Shown piece after piece: positions 8,993-17,032 of a DNA stretch of 64,000 nucleotides. The notes beneath the pieces are model-generated. The model saw nothing but the letters and a program-made list of their open reading frames with translations. It made no database searches and was not told the origin of the DNA. Origin of the DNA: Prevotella koreensis. GTDB lineage: Bacteria > Bacteroidota > Bacteroidia > Bacteroidales > Bacteroidaceae. Made by a program: the position numbers and the translations under genes. The stretch spans positions 1,564,539 through 1,628,538 of the forward strand of contig NZ_RYYU01000001.1 in NCBI RefSeq assembly GCF_003977605.1, written 5' to 3'. The first letter of the stretch is position 1. Each line of letters opens with the position of its first letter.

Positions 8993-9388
8993 ATGAGAAA
9001 TTTCACCTTATTTATTTTATGTATTATTTTCATAGCTTGTGAGAGGTCATCTCTAAAAAGAGCAGAGAATGTACTTAATTTTCCTCTCAATAATAGTGTG
9101 TGCTTTCTACAGAAATATGATTATTGGAATGAGTTCAATGGTAATGGCTTCAGGATAGAAGTTTATAATATTTTAGATATGAACTATATAAGGAATATGT
9201 CTGAGAAATCGCATCTTAAATCCTTTAATTGCAATAAAAAGAACGATGAACTTAGAAATAGTGAATATAGTAAATTTATTAATAACGGTGCAGGTTTCTA
9301 TAAGACAATATGGAAAGATGACAATATAGAAACAGTTGTTATTGATACTCTTAATAAAAAGTTTTTATTCTATTATTGCTTCCTATAG
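8993..9388 (+). CDS. Putative immunity lipoprotein of cassette B
   Basis: The start at 8993 (MRNFTLFILCIIFIACERS) was chosen over the upstream in-frame codon at 8969 because it follows the toxin stop at 8988 and gives a lipobox (FIAC, Cys about residue 16). The 131-residue product is otherwise unrecognised. It lies in the immunity position, and envelope anchoring would suit an externally delivered toxin that acts in the periplasm (inference). From 9389 to 9476 no gene is seen. Confidence 0.6.
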   Translation: MRNFTLFILCIIFIACERSSLKRAENVLNFPLNNSVCFLQKYDYWNEFNGNGFRIEVYNILDMNYIRNMSEKSHLKSFNCNKKNDELRNSEYSKFINNGAGFYKTIWKDDNIETVVIDTLNKKFLFYYCFL

Positions 9389-9530
9389 ATAAAACTAATG
9401 AGTTTATTAATACCGTCTATAACTTAGGAAACAAATAACTCACTCTAACGCTAAAGTAACAAGAGCATATTGTTAACGTGGGTTCGACGAAAGAACGTTC
9501 ACTCCTCGTGGTCTTGTAACAGGCTTTGTC

Positions 9531-11231
9531 GTGAAACGTATAGACGGCGGAATGTCAGCCGGTTACGACTACCATGTTACCTATTATGACCGTTTTTCCC
9601 GACCTGTGCAGACGCATTCCACAAACCATCTCGGCGGTTATGACAGCGACTATTTTCTCTATGATTTTACCGGTGCCGTGCTGAAACACCGTCATTTGCA
9701 TTCGTCTAAATTTCACAAGAAGATACAAGAGGATTACAACTATTCCTATGACCATGCCGGACGGTTGCTTACCGTCACTCACTCTGTTGATGGAAATGCA
9801 CCTGTGACATTGAAAAACAATTCATACGATGAACTTGGTCGATTGTCGGCAGATGCGGTAAACGGCAATGGAAATCTGCGCACGACCTATACATATAATG
9901 TTCGGTCATGGCAGAAAGAGGTTGAAAGCGGTCTCCACTCATACCATCTGTATTACAACGAATCGTCAACTCCGAGATACAACGGTGACATATCCTCCAT
10001 GGATTGGTTTAAAGGCAACGTCGGAAAATACGATTTCCATTACGATGGTGTTGGTCGTTTGGAAAAGGCCGAATACAAAACCTACGACGGTTCTGAAAAC
10101 TCCAGATTTAATACTTCCTACGAATACGATAGAATGGGAAACATCATTTCACTCACGCGAAAGGGACTTCTTGACGACGGAGAATACGGTCTTGTTGATA
10201 ATCTCGTGCTCGAATATGATGGCAACCGGCTTGTCTGTGCCACAGACATATCCGGAGAGGGTCCTCTTTACAAAGGCGCTTTCCATTTCCGTGATGGTTC
10301 AGACGAGGCCTTTGAATATTCCTATGACCGCAACGGCAACATGACAAAAGATTTGAACAAGGAAATTTGCAAAATAGAATATAATGTGCTAAATTTGCCA
10401 CAGAAAGTTACGATGTCTAATAACAGATTTGTGAAATACAAATACAGCGCGACAGGCAACAAACTACAGGCCATTTACAGCGTGAGCGGACTGAAACTGA
10501 TTCAGCCCATGAGCAAAGTAATGTCAGACCGTTCCGGAAATGACGACACCCTTTCATCGTCTGATATAAATTTGGGTGCGTCGTTGTACGACTCTTTCGC
10601 AGACCCGAGTACGTCGGGTTCAAGTCAAAACATATATGGTCTTCCTGTGTTGGACTACTGCGGCAACATCGTTTATAGCGACAAGGAACCCGTTAAGATT
10701 CTTTTTGACGGAGGATATGTCAGTATTAAGAAAGGTGTCCCCACTTACCATTTCTTCCTTCGCGATCATCTCGGCAACGTACTTGTGGTTGCAGACGCTA
10801 ATGGTAAATTGGAGGAACGCAACGACTATTACCCTTTCGGTGGTCTTATGGGCAAGGGCTTGAACGGCGATTTTCAATCCTACAAATACAACGGCAAGGA
10901 ACTCGAACGCCAAATCGGTCTCGACATATACGACTATGGGGCAAGACGCTACGATGCCGCCACCTGCCGATTCACGACGATGGATCCGCTGGCAGAGAAA
11001 TATTACTCGACAAGTCCTTATGCGTATTGTGTGAATAATCCGATGCGGTTTGTTGATCCGGATGGTAGTCATATTGAAGTTGTTTTGAATGGAGATGGTA
11101 CGTATAAGATAACTGGAGGGACTTTAAATTACGACAGAAATATTTATGTTATGAAATACGGTAAGAGAACAGGCGAAGTGCTTGGACAAACATTTACTGA
11201 ATATTCTTTTTTGATGAAAAAAACGAAATAG
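9531..11231 (+). CDS. Rhs cassette C: longest Rhs core in the window, cut off by a frameshift
   Basis: The frame is open from 9477 (after TAA) and reads FDERTFTPRGLVTGF before the GTG at 9531; there is no signal peptide or N-terminal Rhs region. It carries several YD-type repeats (YDRFSRPVQTHS, YDHAGRLLTVTH, YDELGRLSADAV, YDRMGNIISLTR, YDRNGNMTKDLN), then the core (HFFLRDHLGNV, NDYYPFGG) and the constant tip YDYGARRYDAATCRFTTMDP...FVDPDGS. The toxin starts in frame (HIEVVLNGDGTYKI) but the frame ends at FLMKKTK because a T is missing from the run at 11207-11212. This copy is probably the closest in the window to a full Rhs gene body. Confidence 0.8.
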   Translation: MKRIDGGMSAGYDYHVTYYDRFSRPVQTHSTNHLGGYDSDYFLYDFTGAVLKHRHLHSSKFHKKIQEDYNYSYDHAGRLLTVTHSVDGNAPVTLKNNSYDELGRLSADAVNGNGNLRTTYTYNVRSWQKEVESGLHSYHLYYNESSTPRYNGDISSMDWFKGNVGKYDFHYDGVGRLEKAEYKTYDGSENSRFNTSYEYDRMGNIISLTRKGLLDDGEYGLVDNLVLEYDGNRLVCATDISGEGPLYKGAFHFRDGSDEAFEYSYDRNGNMTKDLNKEICKIEYNVLNLPQKVTMSNNRFVKYKYSATGNKLQAIYSVSGLKLIQPMSKVMSDRSGNDDTLSSSDINLGASLYDSFADPSTSGSSQNIYGLPVLDYCGNIVYSDKEPVKILFDGGYVSIKKGVPTYHFFLRDHLGNVLVVADANGKLEERNDYYPFGGLMGKGLNGDFQSYKYNGKELERQIGLDIYDYGARRYDAATCRFTTMDPLAEKYYSTSPYAYCVNNPMRFVDPDGSHIEVVLNGDGTYKITGGTLNYDRNIYVMKYGKRTGEVLGQTFTEYSFLMKKTK

Positions 11232-11713
11232 TCTCTGATGCAATAATTAATCCTAACGACAAGTCAGGACAAGATTTTATTGACAACGAAATAATAGGTG
11301 AGGATCCTTTTATAATATACTATATGGCAAATGCAACAAGTGGGAAGAAATATGATTTCAAAACAAGAGGCTTAATAGAAAATGATAAAAATATATACAA
11401 TTACAGGGGGATGCCATTTAAACTTCATGATGGTAAAACTGTTTATGCTTCTGCTCGTGATATTGGAAATTATGGTGCAGGGTATATTGCGGGAAGAAAT
11501 GGGTTGAATTGGAGAACAGCAAGAATGGGCTTTGATTTTTTAGAAAGTTATCAAAAAGGTAAAATATCAACAGAAGGAATGATGTCTCAAAGGGCGCAAC
11601 GGCTCGGCTATGATGACGGTATGAAAAAATCTAAATTAAGTAAAGTAAATGGTTTTTTAAACAAGATTCTGGGCAGACCGACTTCACCTCCTGAAAGTAT
11701 TTTGTTAGAATGA
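11213..11713 (+). pseudogene. Rhs cassette C toxin domain, out of frame with its Rhs tip
   Basis: Restoring one T at 11207-11212 gives EYSFFDEKNEIVSDAI and an uninterrupted 167-codon continuation to the stop at 11711-11713. The domain contains ARDIGNYGAGYIAGRNGLNW and STEGMMSQRAQRLGYDDG. The D-x-GN-(Y)-x-x-G pattern followed by an RAQRLG..DG segment resembles the polymorphic toxin type 44 family (predicted nuclease) as I remember it. That assignment is tentative and needs a profile search. The first ATG in this frame is at 11324. Confidence 0.65.
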
Positions 11714-11728
11714 TAAATATTGATAATT

Positions 11729-12301
11729 ATGGTAGTATTGGTTTTGATTGTTTTTTGTTTTATCTTCGTTGCCCTCGGCTTGTTGATGATAGACAAGTAT
11801 AGCAATAAGAGATTGGTAATTATAGTACTGTTTTTGATATTCTTAGGCTTTTTATCTACGAGGTACAGAAATTTTCAAACCGTAAATGGTATCACTTTCA
11901 CTGTATGGAACACAACTGAAGGCTGTTATGTCATGCCGTATGTATATTTGGGATTGTTTCATCCGAAAGATGATTATATAATTTTCTCTAATCGGGGAGG
12001 CCTGACAATATTTTTAAAAGATGAAAAAACTATGTTGTGTTTTTTTGAGAGTAGTGATACTTTAAACTGTAAAATTAATAGTTTTAATTGTCAAGTATTT
12101 CCACAGCCAAATTACAAAAGAAGAGCCGATGGCTTATTTTATTATGCTCCAATTGAAGATCCTAATTCTCATTATAGGAAACGTGAAAACATTCGTAAAA
12201 GAAAAGATCAATACTATATACTTTATCCTTCCATTGCTATTGACACATATGATTTCGTAAATATATATGTTAAAGATAATTTGAGAAACAATGATTTATA
12301 A
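11729..12301 (+). CDS. Putative membrane immunity protein of cassette C
   Basis: The start ATG at 11729 was preferred over TTG at 11720. Two adjacent hydrophobic segments open the protein (VVLVLIVFCFIFVALGLLMI and LVIIVLFLIFLGFLS), followed by a soluble domain of about 140 residues. It begins 15 bases after the toxin stop. No family was recognised. As with other cassette partners it is AT-rich and envelope-targeted. Confidence 0.55.
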   Translation: MVVLVLIVFCFIFVALGLLMIDKYSNKRLVIIVLFLIFLGFLSTRYRNFQTVNGITFTVWNTTEGCYVMPYVYLGLFHPKDDYIIFSNRGGLTIFLKDEKTMLCFFESSDTLNCKINSFNCQVFPQPNYKRRADGLFYYAPIEDPNSHYRKRENIRKRKDQYYILYPSIAIDTYDFVNIYVKDNLRNNDL

Positions 12302-13091
12302 CATAAATTTCCAGCCATACAAGTACAATAGTGAGGTGGTCGAACACCAAATAGATCTGAAATATATGATTATGGCACGCGATACTATGATATATCAGCT
12401 GGCGGAGAAATATTACTCCACAAGTCCTTATGCGTATTGTGTGAATAATCCGATGCGGTTTGTTGATACTGATGGGAAAAAGATTAAGACTATTTTATAT
12501 ATAAATAATAGTAATGATCCTACAAGCTATTATAATAGCCCAATAAATTTTAGAAACGCAATGTTTATGTTTGCTAAAACCTCTTTTGGCAAGCAGGTCA
12601 TTGCAGATCTAACCCCTAAGGGGTCACATTTATTTGGAGTAGCGGGGAATGGAAAATATGCAGAGTTCAACTTTGTGTTACAAGAAGAGAAGATTTACGA
12701 TCAACAAACAAGGACTGCAAAATTTCACGTTGGGAATCATTGGCTTGCAACTCAAACACAAATGGGTGTGGACGATTATGGAAGACCTAAGTTCACGATA
12801 ATATTTGATTTGGATTATTCAGAAGCAGAGTTGGTTGAAACCATAACACATGAATTTACAGTTCATTTATCTAATATTTATGACATCTTTGATGCGTATT
12901 TGAGAACAGGTAATTCCGATGAGTCCAAACGAATTTGGAATCGTTATACACAAAGTGAAGAACATGAAAATTTACGGGAAACAGACAAAAAGAAACAATT
13001 ACGTGGTACTATAAATTACAATAACACAAGAGACGAACTTATCAAAAAATATCCGGATTTAAAGGAAACTTTTTATAATGCAAGGAAATAG
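12291..13091 (+). CDS. Rhs cassette D: chimeric Rhs tip with an HExxxH toxin
   Basis: The frame overlaps the end of the preceding gene (ATG at 12291). Bases 12308-12395 derive from a divergent Rhs tip: in another frame they read IYDYGTRYYDIS, a different lineage from YDYGARRYDAAT. The sequence then joins the common tip exactly at LAEKYYSTSPYAYCVNNPMRF. The toxin part has a VETITHEFTVHLSNIYD segment. HEFTVH fits HExxxH rather than HExxH, so it is a possible but unproven metallopeptidase. It ends NARK 1 base before the partner gene. The product lacks a signal peptide and the junction suggests gene conversion between Rhs copies. Confidence 0.6.
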   Translation: MIYNINFQPYKYNSEVVEHQIDLKYMIMARDTMIYQLAEKYYSTSPYAYCVNNPMRFVDTDGKKIKTILYINNSNDPTSYYNSPINFRNAMFMFAKTSFGKQVIADLTPKGSHLFGVAGNGKYAEFNFVLQEEKIYDQQTRTAKFHVGNHWLATQTQMGVDDYGRPKFTIIFDLDYSEAELVETITHEFTVHLSNIYDIFDAYLRTGNSDESKRIWNRYTQSEEHENLRETDKKKQLRGTINYNNTRDELIKKYPDLKETFYNARK

Positions 13092-13092
13092 T

Positions 13093-13566
13093 ATGAGAAT
13101 TTGTAAAATAATAATGGCATCGTTTTTCATTATTCTGTTTGTAGGATGTGGTAATTCTGTTAAGAGGACAAGATTTTATCCTTCAGACTGGACGAAAGAG
13201 TTCGTCACGACGTATAGCGATGATACAATATTTATATATAAAGTTGACCGTGAAAAAACACAGTCAAAACTTGTGATAAAATTATATAAATTTCAAGGTA
13301 ATTATTACACAGATGACATGGGAGAGGATAGAAAAATGGTAATGTCAAACAGTATGGAGTTTGACACACTATATAGTGATAACATGAGGAATCTCCCTCA
13401 CAGAATAGTAGTTGAGAATGCCGGCAACAATTTAATGTCATCATCTATATTTAATGAAGACGTAAACACATATTTGGAATTAAAGTTGGTTTATGATATA
13501 AACTATGACATAAAATATATTCAAGACTGGAGTCCGTATATCACATACACGCCTGTCCCAGAATAA
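13093..13566 (+). CDS. Putative immunity lipoprotein D1
   Basis: Start ATG 13093 (MRICKIIMASFFIILFVGCGN) follows the cassette D stop by 1 base and gives a lipobox Cys about residue 19; an in-frame ATG at 13078 would lie inside the toxin gene. The 157-residue protein is a paralogue of the next gene. Shared blocks are YRGN/YYY...RKMVMSNSM and the C-terminal IVVENAGNNLMSSSI...WSPYITYTP. Function is inferred from position only. Confidence 0.6.
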   Translation: MRICKIIMASFFIILFVGCGNSVKRTRFYPSDWTKEFVTTYSDDTIFIYKVDREKTQSKLVIKLYKFQGNYYTDDMGEDRKMVMSNSMEFDTLYSDNMRNLPHRIVVENAGNNLMSSSIFNEDVNTYLELKLVYDINYDIKYIQDWSPYITYTPVPE

Positions 13567-13595
13567 TATTCACATTGAAAAAATGAATAGACACT

Positions 13596-14258
13596 ATGAA
13601 GAAAATCAAAATATCAATAGTATTGTGTGCAATAATGACATTATGTGCATGTAATGATACTGTAAATACAAAGTTATACCGACCATCAAATGGTGCTGAA
13701 AGTATTTCCGTAATAGAAGACAGAGATACCATATCAATATGTGAAGTGGGACGCGAAGACAGACAAGAAAAACTCTTATGGAAATTTTATAAAAAAGAAC
13801 AGTATTATTACCTTGCCAATTCTGATGGGAAAAGAATACTTGTAATGTCGAACTATTTAATGTCTGGCGCAAATGATGCAAAAACTGGCTTGTATCAAGA
13901 CAATAAAACAAATATTGGAAATAAGGAGGCTTCTGTAATAGAATCGGCATTGCTTTCAAACGATACCATGACTTATAAATACGGAAATGTGTCAGGAAAT
14001 AAAATCCAATGTTTTCACCATGATTCCAATAGGAAACTCGTCATTTCAGAGCATGTGAAAATGAACAATAAATATAATAAGTCTGGTAAATATCAGCATT
14101 ATGTGATATACATTGAGAATGTAGGAGATTCTTTAATCGCAACGTCCATATCAATAAACGATACTATTCGCATTAAAATGATATATGACCAAAATTATAA
14201 AATAAAGAATGTTCAGAATTGGATGCAATACACAACATATAAGCCGGACAAACAATAA
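13596..14258 (+). CDS. Putative immunity lipoprotein D2, paralogue of D1
   Basis: The product starts MKKIKISIVLCAIMTLCACND, a lipoprotein signal. It matches D1 in DRDTISICEVGRE, the RILVMSNYLMSG block and the C-terminal pattern VIYIENVGDSLIATSI...WMQYTTYKP, and has an extra middle segment of about 45 residues. It has no toxin of its own between it and D1, so it is either a duplicated immunity gene or the remnant of a module whose toxin was lost. Confidence 0.55.
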   Translation: MKKIKISIVLCAIMTLCACNDTVNTKLYRPSNGAESISVIEDRDTISICEVGREDRQEKLLWKFYKKEQYYYLANSDGKRILVMSNYLMSGANDAKTGLYQDNKTNIGNKEASVIESALLSNDTMTYKYGNVSGNKIQCFHHDSNRKLVISEHVKMNNKYNKSGKYQHYVIYIENVGDSLIATSISINDTIRIKMIYDQNYKIKNVQNWMQYTTYKPDKQ

Positions 14259-14327
14259 TAATATCTTGTTCTATATGTAAACTCAATTAAAAAGTATGAG
14301 TAAGAAATTTGCAAAATAGAATATAAT

Positions 14328-15248
14328 GTGCTAAATTTGCCACAGAAAGTTACGATGTCTAATAACAGATTTGTGAAATACACTTACAGCGACTCGTGTG
14401 CGAATGGCAAATTGGAGGAACGCAACGACTATTACCCTTTCGGTGGTCTGATGGTCAAAGGCTTGAACGGCGATTTTCAATCCTATAAATACAACGGCAA
14501 GGAACTCGAACGCCAAATCGGTCTCGACATATACGACTATGGGGCAAGACGCTACGATGCCGCCACCTGCCGCTTCACTACTATGGATCCACTGGCGGAG
14601 AAATATTACTCCACAAGTCCTTATGCGTATTGTGTGAATAATCCGATGCGGTTTGTTGATACTGATGGAAAAAAAGTAAAATTAACAAGTGATGTAGACT
14701 TGGCACTAAATGCTATAAAATCCACTCTACCACAAAATTTGCGGGAATTTATAACACTCAAAGATAACTTTATTGATGTGGACATTATGAAAAAAGGAAT
14801 TAGTGTCATTGCAGATAATCCAAGTGAGAATTATAAAGCATTATACGAAATTGTTTCAGACAAAAGGACTGTAGAATTTTCAATTACAGAGAAAATCAAT
14901 GCGGTTAATTCAAGTGGAAAGCCTTCTAAAGATTTAATAAATTTTGGACAGACAGAATTCTTTCCAGAAGATGCTTTTGGGAATAAAGCAGAGTGGATAA
15001 CCCAAGGCAGTACAGGTATAAGTTTAGCTCCTAAGAATCATAAAAGGACAGAGTGGGATTTATTACAAAGATCAAAACATTCCATCGATCAAATGAAATT
15101 CTCACCTAATAAAAATTATCAAGTACAAATAAATAAATCTATGTTTAGCCAAAAAGAAACGTTAAAAATGGCGCACTGGCTACGACCCATGAACTTTATG
15201 GGCATATCTTATTTATGTTTAGAGGATGGGATTCCTGTCATGGAGTAA
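14328..15248 (+). CDS. Rhs cassette E: shortened Rhs tip and toxin, cut off by a frameshift
   Basis: Homology to other copies starts at GAAATTTGC (about 14307) just after a TAA; the codon at 14328 is GTG. The core is internally shortened: FVKYTYSDSCANGKLEERN joins the end of the YD repeat directly to NDYYPFGG, losing about 340 bp present in cassettes B and C. The toxin (KSTLPQNLREFITLKDNFID...FGQTEFFPEDAFGNKAEW) is related to the cassette G toxin. Near its end one A is missing from the run at 15164-15168, so the frame reads ETLKMAHWLRPMNF and stops at 15248 instead of reaching the HELYGH metal-binding motif. Confidence 0.65.
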   Translation: MLNLPQKVTMSNNRFVKYTYSDSCANGKLEERNDYYPFGGLMVKGLNGDFQSYKYNGKELERQIGLDIYDYGARRYDAATCRFTTMDPLAEKYYSTSPYAYCVNNPMRFVDTDGKKVKLTSDVDLALNAIKSTLPQNLREFITLKDNFIDVDIMKKGISVIADNPSENYKALYEIVSDKRTVEFSITEKINAVNSSGKPSKDLINFGQTEFFPEDAFGNKAEWITQGSTGISLAPKNHKRTEWDLLQRSKHSIDQMKFSPNKNYQVQINKSMFSQKETLKMAHWLRPMNFMGISYLCLEDGIPVME

Positions 15249-15328
15249 ATCGACAAACTGATAATATAAAATTAGAAAACTGGTTAATAAATAGGGCAAA
15301 TGAAACGGATAAGAATTTTAGTTATTAA
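15167..15328 (+). pseudogene. Rhs cassette E toxin tail with the HELYGH motif, out of frame
   Basis: In the +1 frame the sequence reads NGALATTHELYGHILFMF...NIKLENWLINRANETDKNF and stops at 15328. This matches cassette G (YSHEANGHALLYI) and the orphan tail H (FSHERYGHAFLYV). Adding one A to the run at 15164-15168 would restore it. The restored toxin would overlap the immunity gene start at 15300 by 29 bases, a normal toxin/immunity arrangement. Confidence 0.65.
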
Positions 15329-15752
15329 AGTTGCGTTTATGCTTATATTCTTTGGGAATAGTACGATAATTGTCGCTGCTATAAATAAATGTGATAGTTT
15401 GCAAATGCCAGTTTGCATTCTAAATGGTAAATACCATATTTTACCTTCGTCTCAAAAAGGATATAGTATAGATGTGGTTTTAAGTAAATATGTTGAGCAA
15501 AAATTATCAATAATGAGGTATGACTCAAGTTCGTTTCGTTTTCTTGTTTTTATCGAAATAAGTAAAAAAGGAAAGGTAAAAAATATACGTTTACTAAACC
15601 AAAGTAGTTTCAAGAATAATATGATAGCTTGGACAGAAACAAAAAGAATTATAAAAAGTATTCATTTTATTCCAGCAAGGTTAAATGGCAGAGCAATAGT
15701 TTGCCAGTCAACATTTTATTTACGATTGGATTTTACTAAGTGTGTAGATTGA
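15300..15752 (+). CDS. Putative immunity protein E with TonB-C-like fold
   Basis: The N-terminus is hydrophobic (about residues 7-28), a signal peptide or anchor. Residues about 75-148 have the strand/helix pattern of the TonB C-terminal domain: FLVFIEISKKGKVKNIRLL, a helix rich in Lys and Ile, then IHFIPARLNGRAIVC and a final YLRLDF strand. Similar architecture is seen in the genes at 16460 and 19318. It probably neutralises the cassette E peptidase (inference). It is not an energy transducer in the usual sense, since it lacks the proline-rich linker. Confidence 0.6.
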   Translation: MKRIRILVIKVAFMLIFFGNSTIIVAAINKCDSLQMPVCILNGKYHILPSSQKGYSIDVVLSKYVEQKLSIMRYDSSSFRFLVFIEISKKGKVKNIRLLNQSSFKNNMIAWTETKRIIKSIHFIPARLNGRAIVCQSTFYLRLDFTKCVD

Positions 15753-15776
15753 ATTTTCTATTCTTTCATTACTACT

Positions 15777-16347
15777 TGTACGTTGTCAAATAAAAGTGCA
15801 CAACTTGAACTCCAATTAAGTTTGGAGTTTTAGTATGAATTATAAATAAAATGGTATATTTGAACAATGACAACAAAAAAGAGTTTTTAAGTAAATCCTA
15901 AGCATGGTTCTACAGAATCCTTATTAAAGGATATTCGTCGTAATGGACCATGTTATATTGCATCCTCTCTCAAACAGTGTATTTGTAAGGAATATAATAT
16001 CAGGCATATCCATGGTAAGCCCTTGCATCCGCAGACGCAAGGAAAGATAGAACGATATCACAGATCGATGAAGAATGTGATAAAACTAAATCATCATTTA
16101 TGTCCCTCTGAACTGGAAAATGCTATCGAGCAATGGGTGAAATACTATAATGGAGAAAAAGTTTCATGAATCGTTGGATAATCTAACACCCAGAGACGTA
16201 TATTTAGGACAAGGGGAGAAAATCAAGAAAATACGAGAAACAATAAAGCAAAATTCAATCAACAAAAGAATTTTTGATAATAAAAGAATGAAATATCAGA
16301 ATAAATAACTATATTTGTAGTTGTGCACTTTTGTTTGACAACGTACA
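15777..16347. mobile_element. Remnant insertion sequence (IS3/IS481-like, DDE), internally deleted
   Basis: Terminal inverted repeats of about 28 bp bound it: TGTACGTTGTCAAATAAAAG at the left and its near-perfect inverse ending TTTGACAACGTACA at the right. Only 571 bp remain. No convincing target-site duplication was seen (ACT against GAC). The interior carries the degraded transposase listed separately. It sits between immunity gene E and the toxin tail F, whose 5' part it removed or replaced. Confidence 0.75.
15905..16309 (+). pseudogene. Degraded DDE transposase (rve domain C-terminal part)
   Basis: Reading in two frames gives NGPCYIASSLKQCI, then HGKPLHPQTQGKIERYHR, then FHESLDNLTPRDVYLGQGEK, typical of the end of an IS3/IS481-type integrase-core transposase. 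The Asp normally found in SDNG/TDNG is replaced (RRNG). A frameshift lies near 16150-16165, between YYN and KFHESL, and the N-terminal half is missing. It is not functional. Confidence 0.7.
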
Positions 16348-16485
16348 GACTTGCAAAATCAAGGATATGGTTTTAAACCACAATACAATCCTTCATTAAC
16401 TCTCGAACAATACACTAATTTATTCAAAAAGTATTATGAAAACTATTGGAAAAATACGCATGGAACGCCTGTTAGAAATAAATAA
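16348..16485 (+). pseudogene. Toxin C-terminal tail F, 5' part lost to the IS remnant
   Basis: Right after the IS end, a frame reads QNQGYGFKPQYNPSLTLEQY and then TNLFKKYYENYWKNTHGTPV and stops at 16483-16485. This looks like the end of a secreted toxin that ran into the following immunity gene. The Rhs part and most of the toxin are absent. The link to a toxin is inferred from its place and its overlap with the next gene. Confidence 0.45.
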
Positions 16486-16906
16486 ATACAACCTGTTATT
16501 TATAATAATGTTTTGTTTATTCTCTTGTCATTCTGTGAAATGTGAACAAGAAAACGTACAATACGATAGTGTAACGCAGAAAAATGTATATATTTATGTT
16601 GAAAGAATGCCAGAATACAATGGTGGTAAAGTTGCTTTTCTGAATGATTTCAGCAAAAATTTTCAATACACTTTTTCTAAAAACGAAGATATACAAACAA
16701 AATTGCAATTTCAATTCGTTATTGATGATAAAGGACATTTAATCGGTGCGAGAATTTACAACAAGACCATGGACGAATTATCTAATTTTGAAAAATCCGG
16801 GTTAAAAGCACTAAATTTAATGCAAGATTGGCAAGCAGGCATGCATAATAATAAATTAGTCAATGTATTAATAACAATGACAATACATATTGACTTAAAT
16901 AATTAA
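16460..16906 (+). CDS. Putative immunity lipoprotein F with TonB-C-like fold
   Basis: An alternative in-frame ATG lies at 16436. The hydrophobic run NLLFIIMFCLFSCHS suggests a lipobox with Cys. The C-terminal half is clearly TonB-C-like: PEYNGGKVAFLNDFSKNF, LQFQFVIDDKGHLIGARI, a helix, MQDWQAGMHNNKLVNVLI and a final strand. The toxin it would have matched is reduced to the tail at 16348-16485, so this immunity gene has outlived its toxin. Confidence 0.6.
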   Translation: MERLLEINKYNLLFIIMFCLFSCHSVKCEQENVQYDSVTQKNVYIYVERMPEYNGGKVAFLNDFSKNFQYTFSKNEDIQTKLQFQFVIDDKGHLIGARIYNKTMDELSNFEKSGLKALNLMQDWQAGMHNNKLVNVLITMTIHIDLNN

Positions 16907-17032
16907 ATATAACAAAACAATATATGATGTATATTATTTTAATGATTTGAATGTCAGATATTTTTGTCAAATAAAATGTAACATAAAGATTTGAACAGTT
17001 AAATTTGCGAAATAGGATATAATGTATTAAAT

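Noticed and set aside
15777..16347. Active insertion sequence
   Set aside because: Only 571 bp remain, the transposase is frameshifted, lacks its N-terminal half and has lost the usual second Asp.
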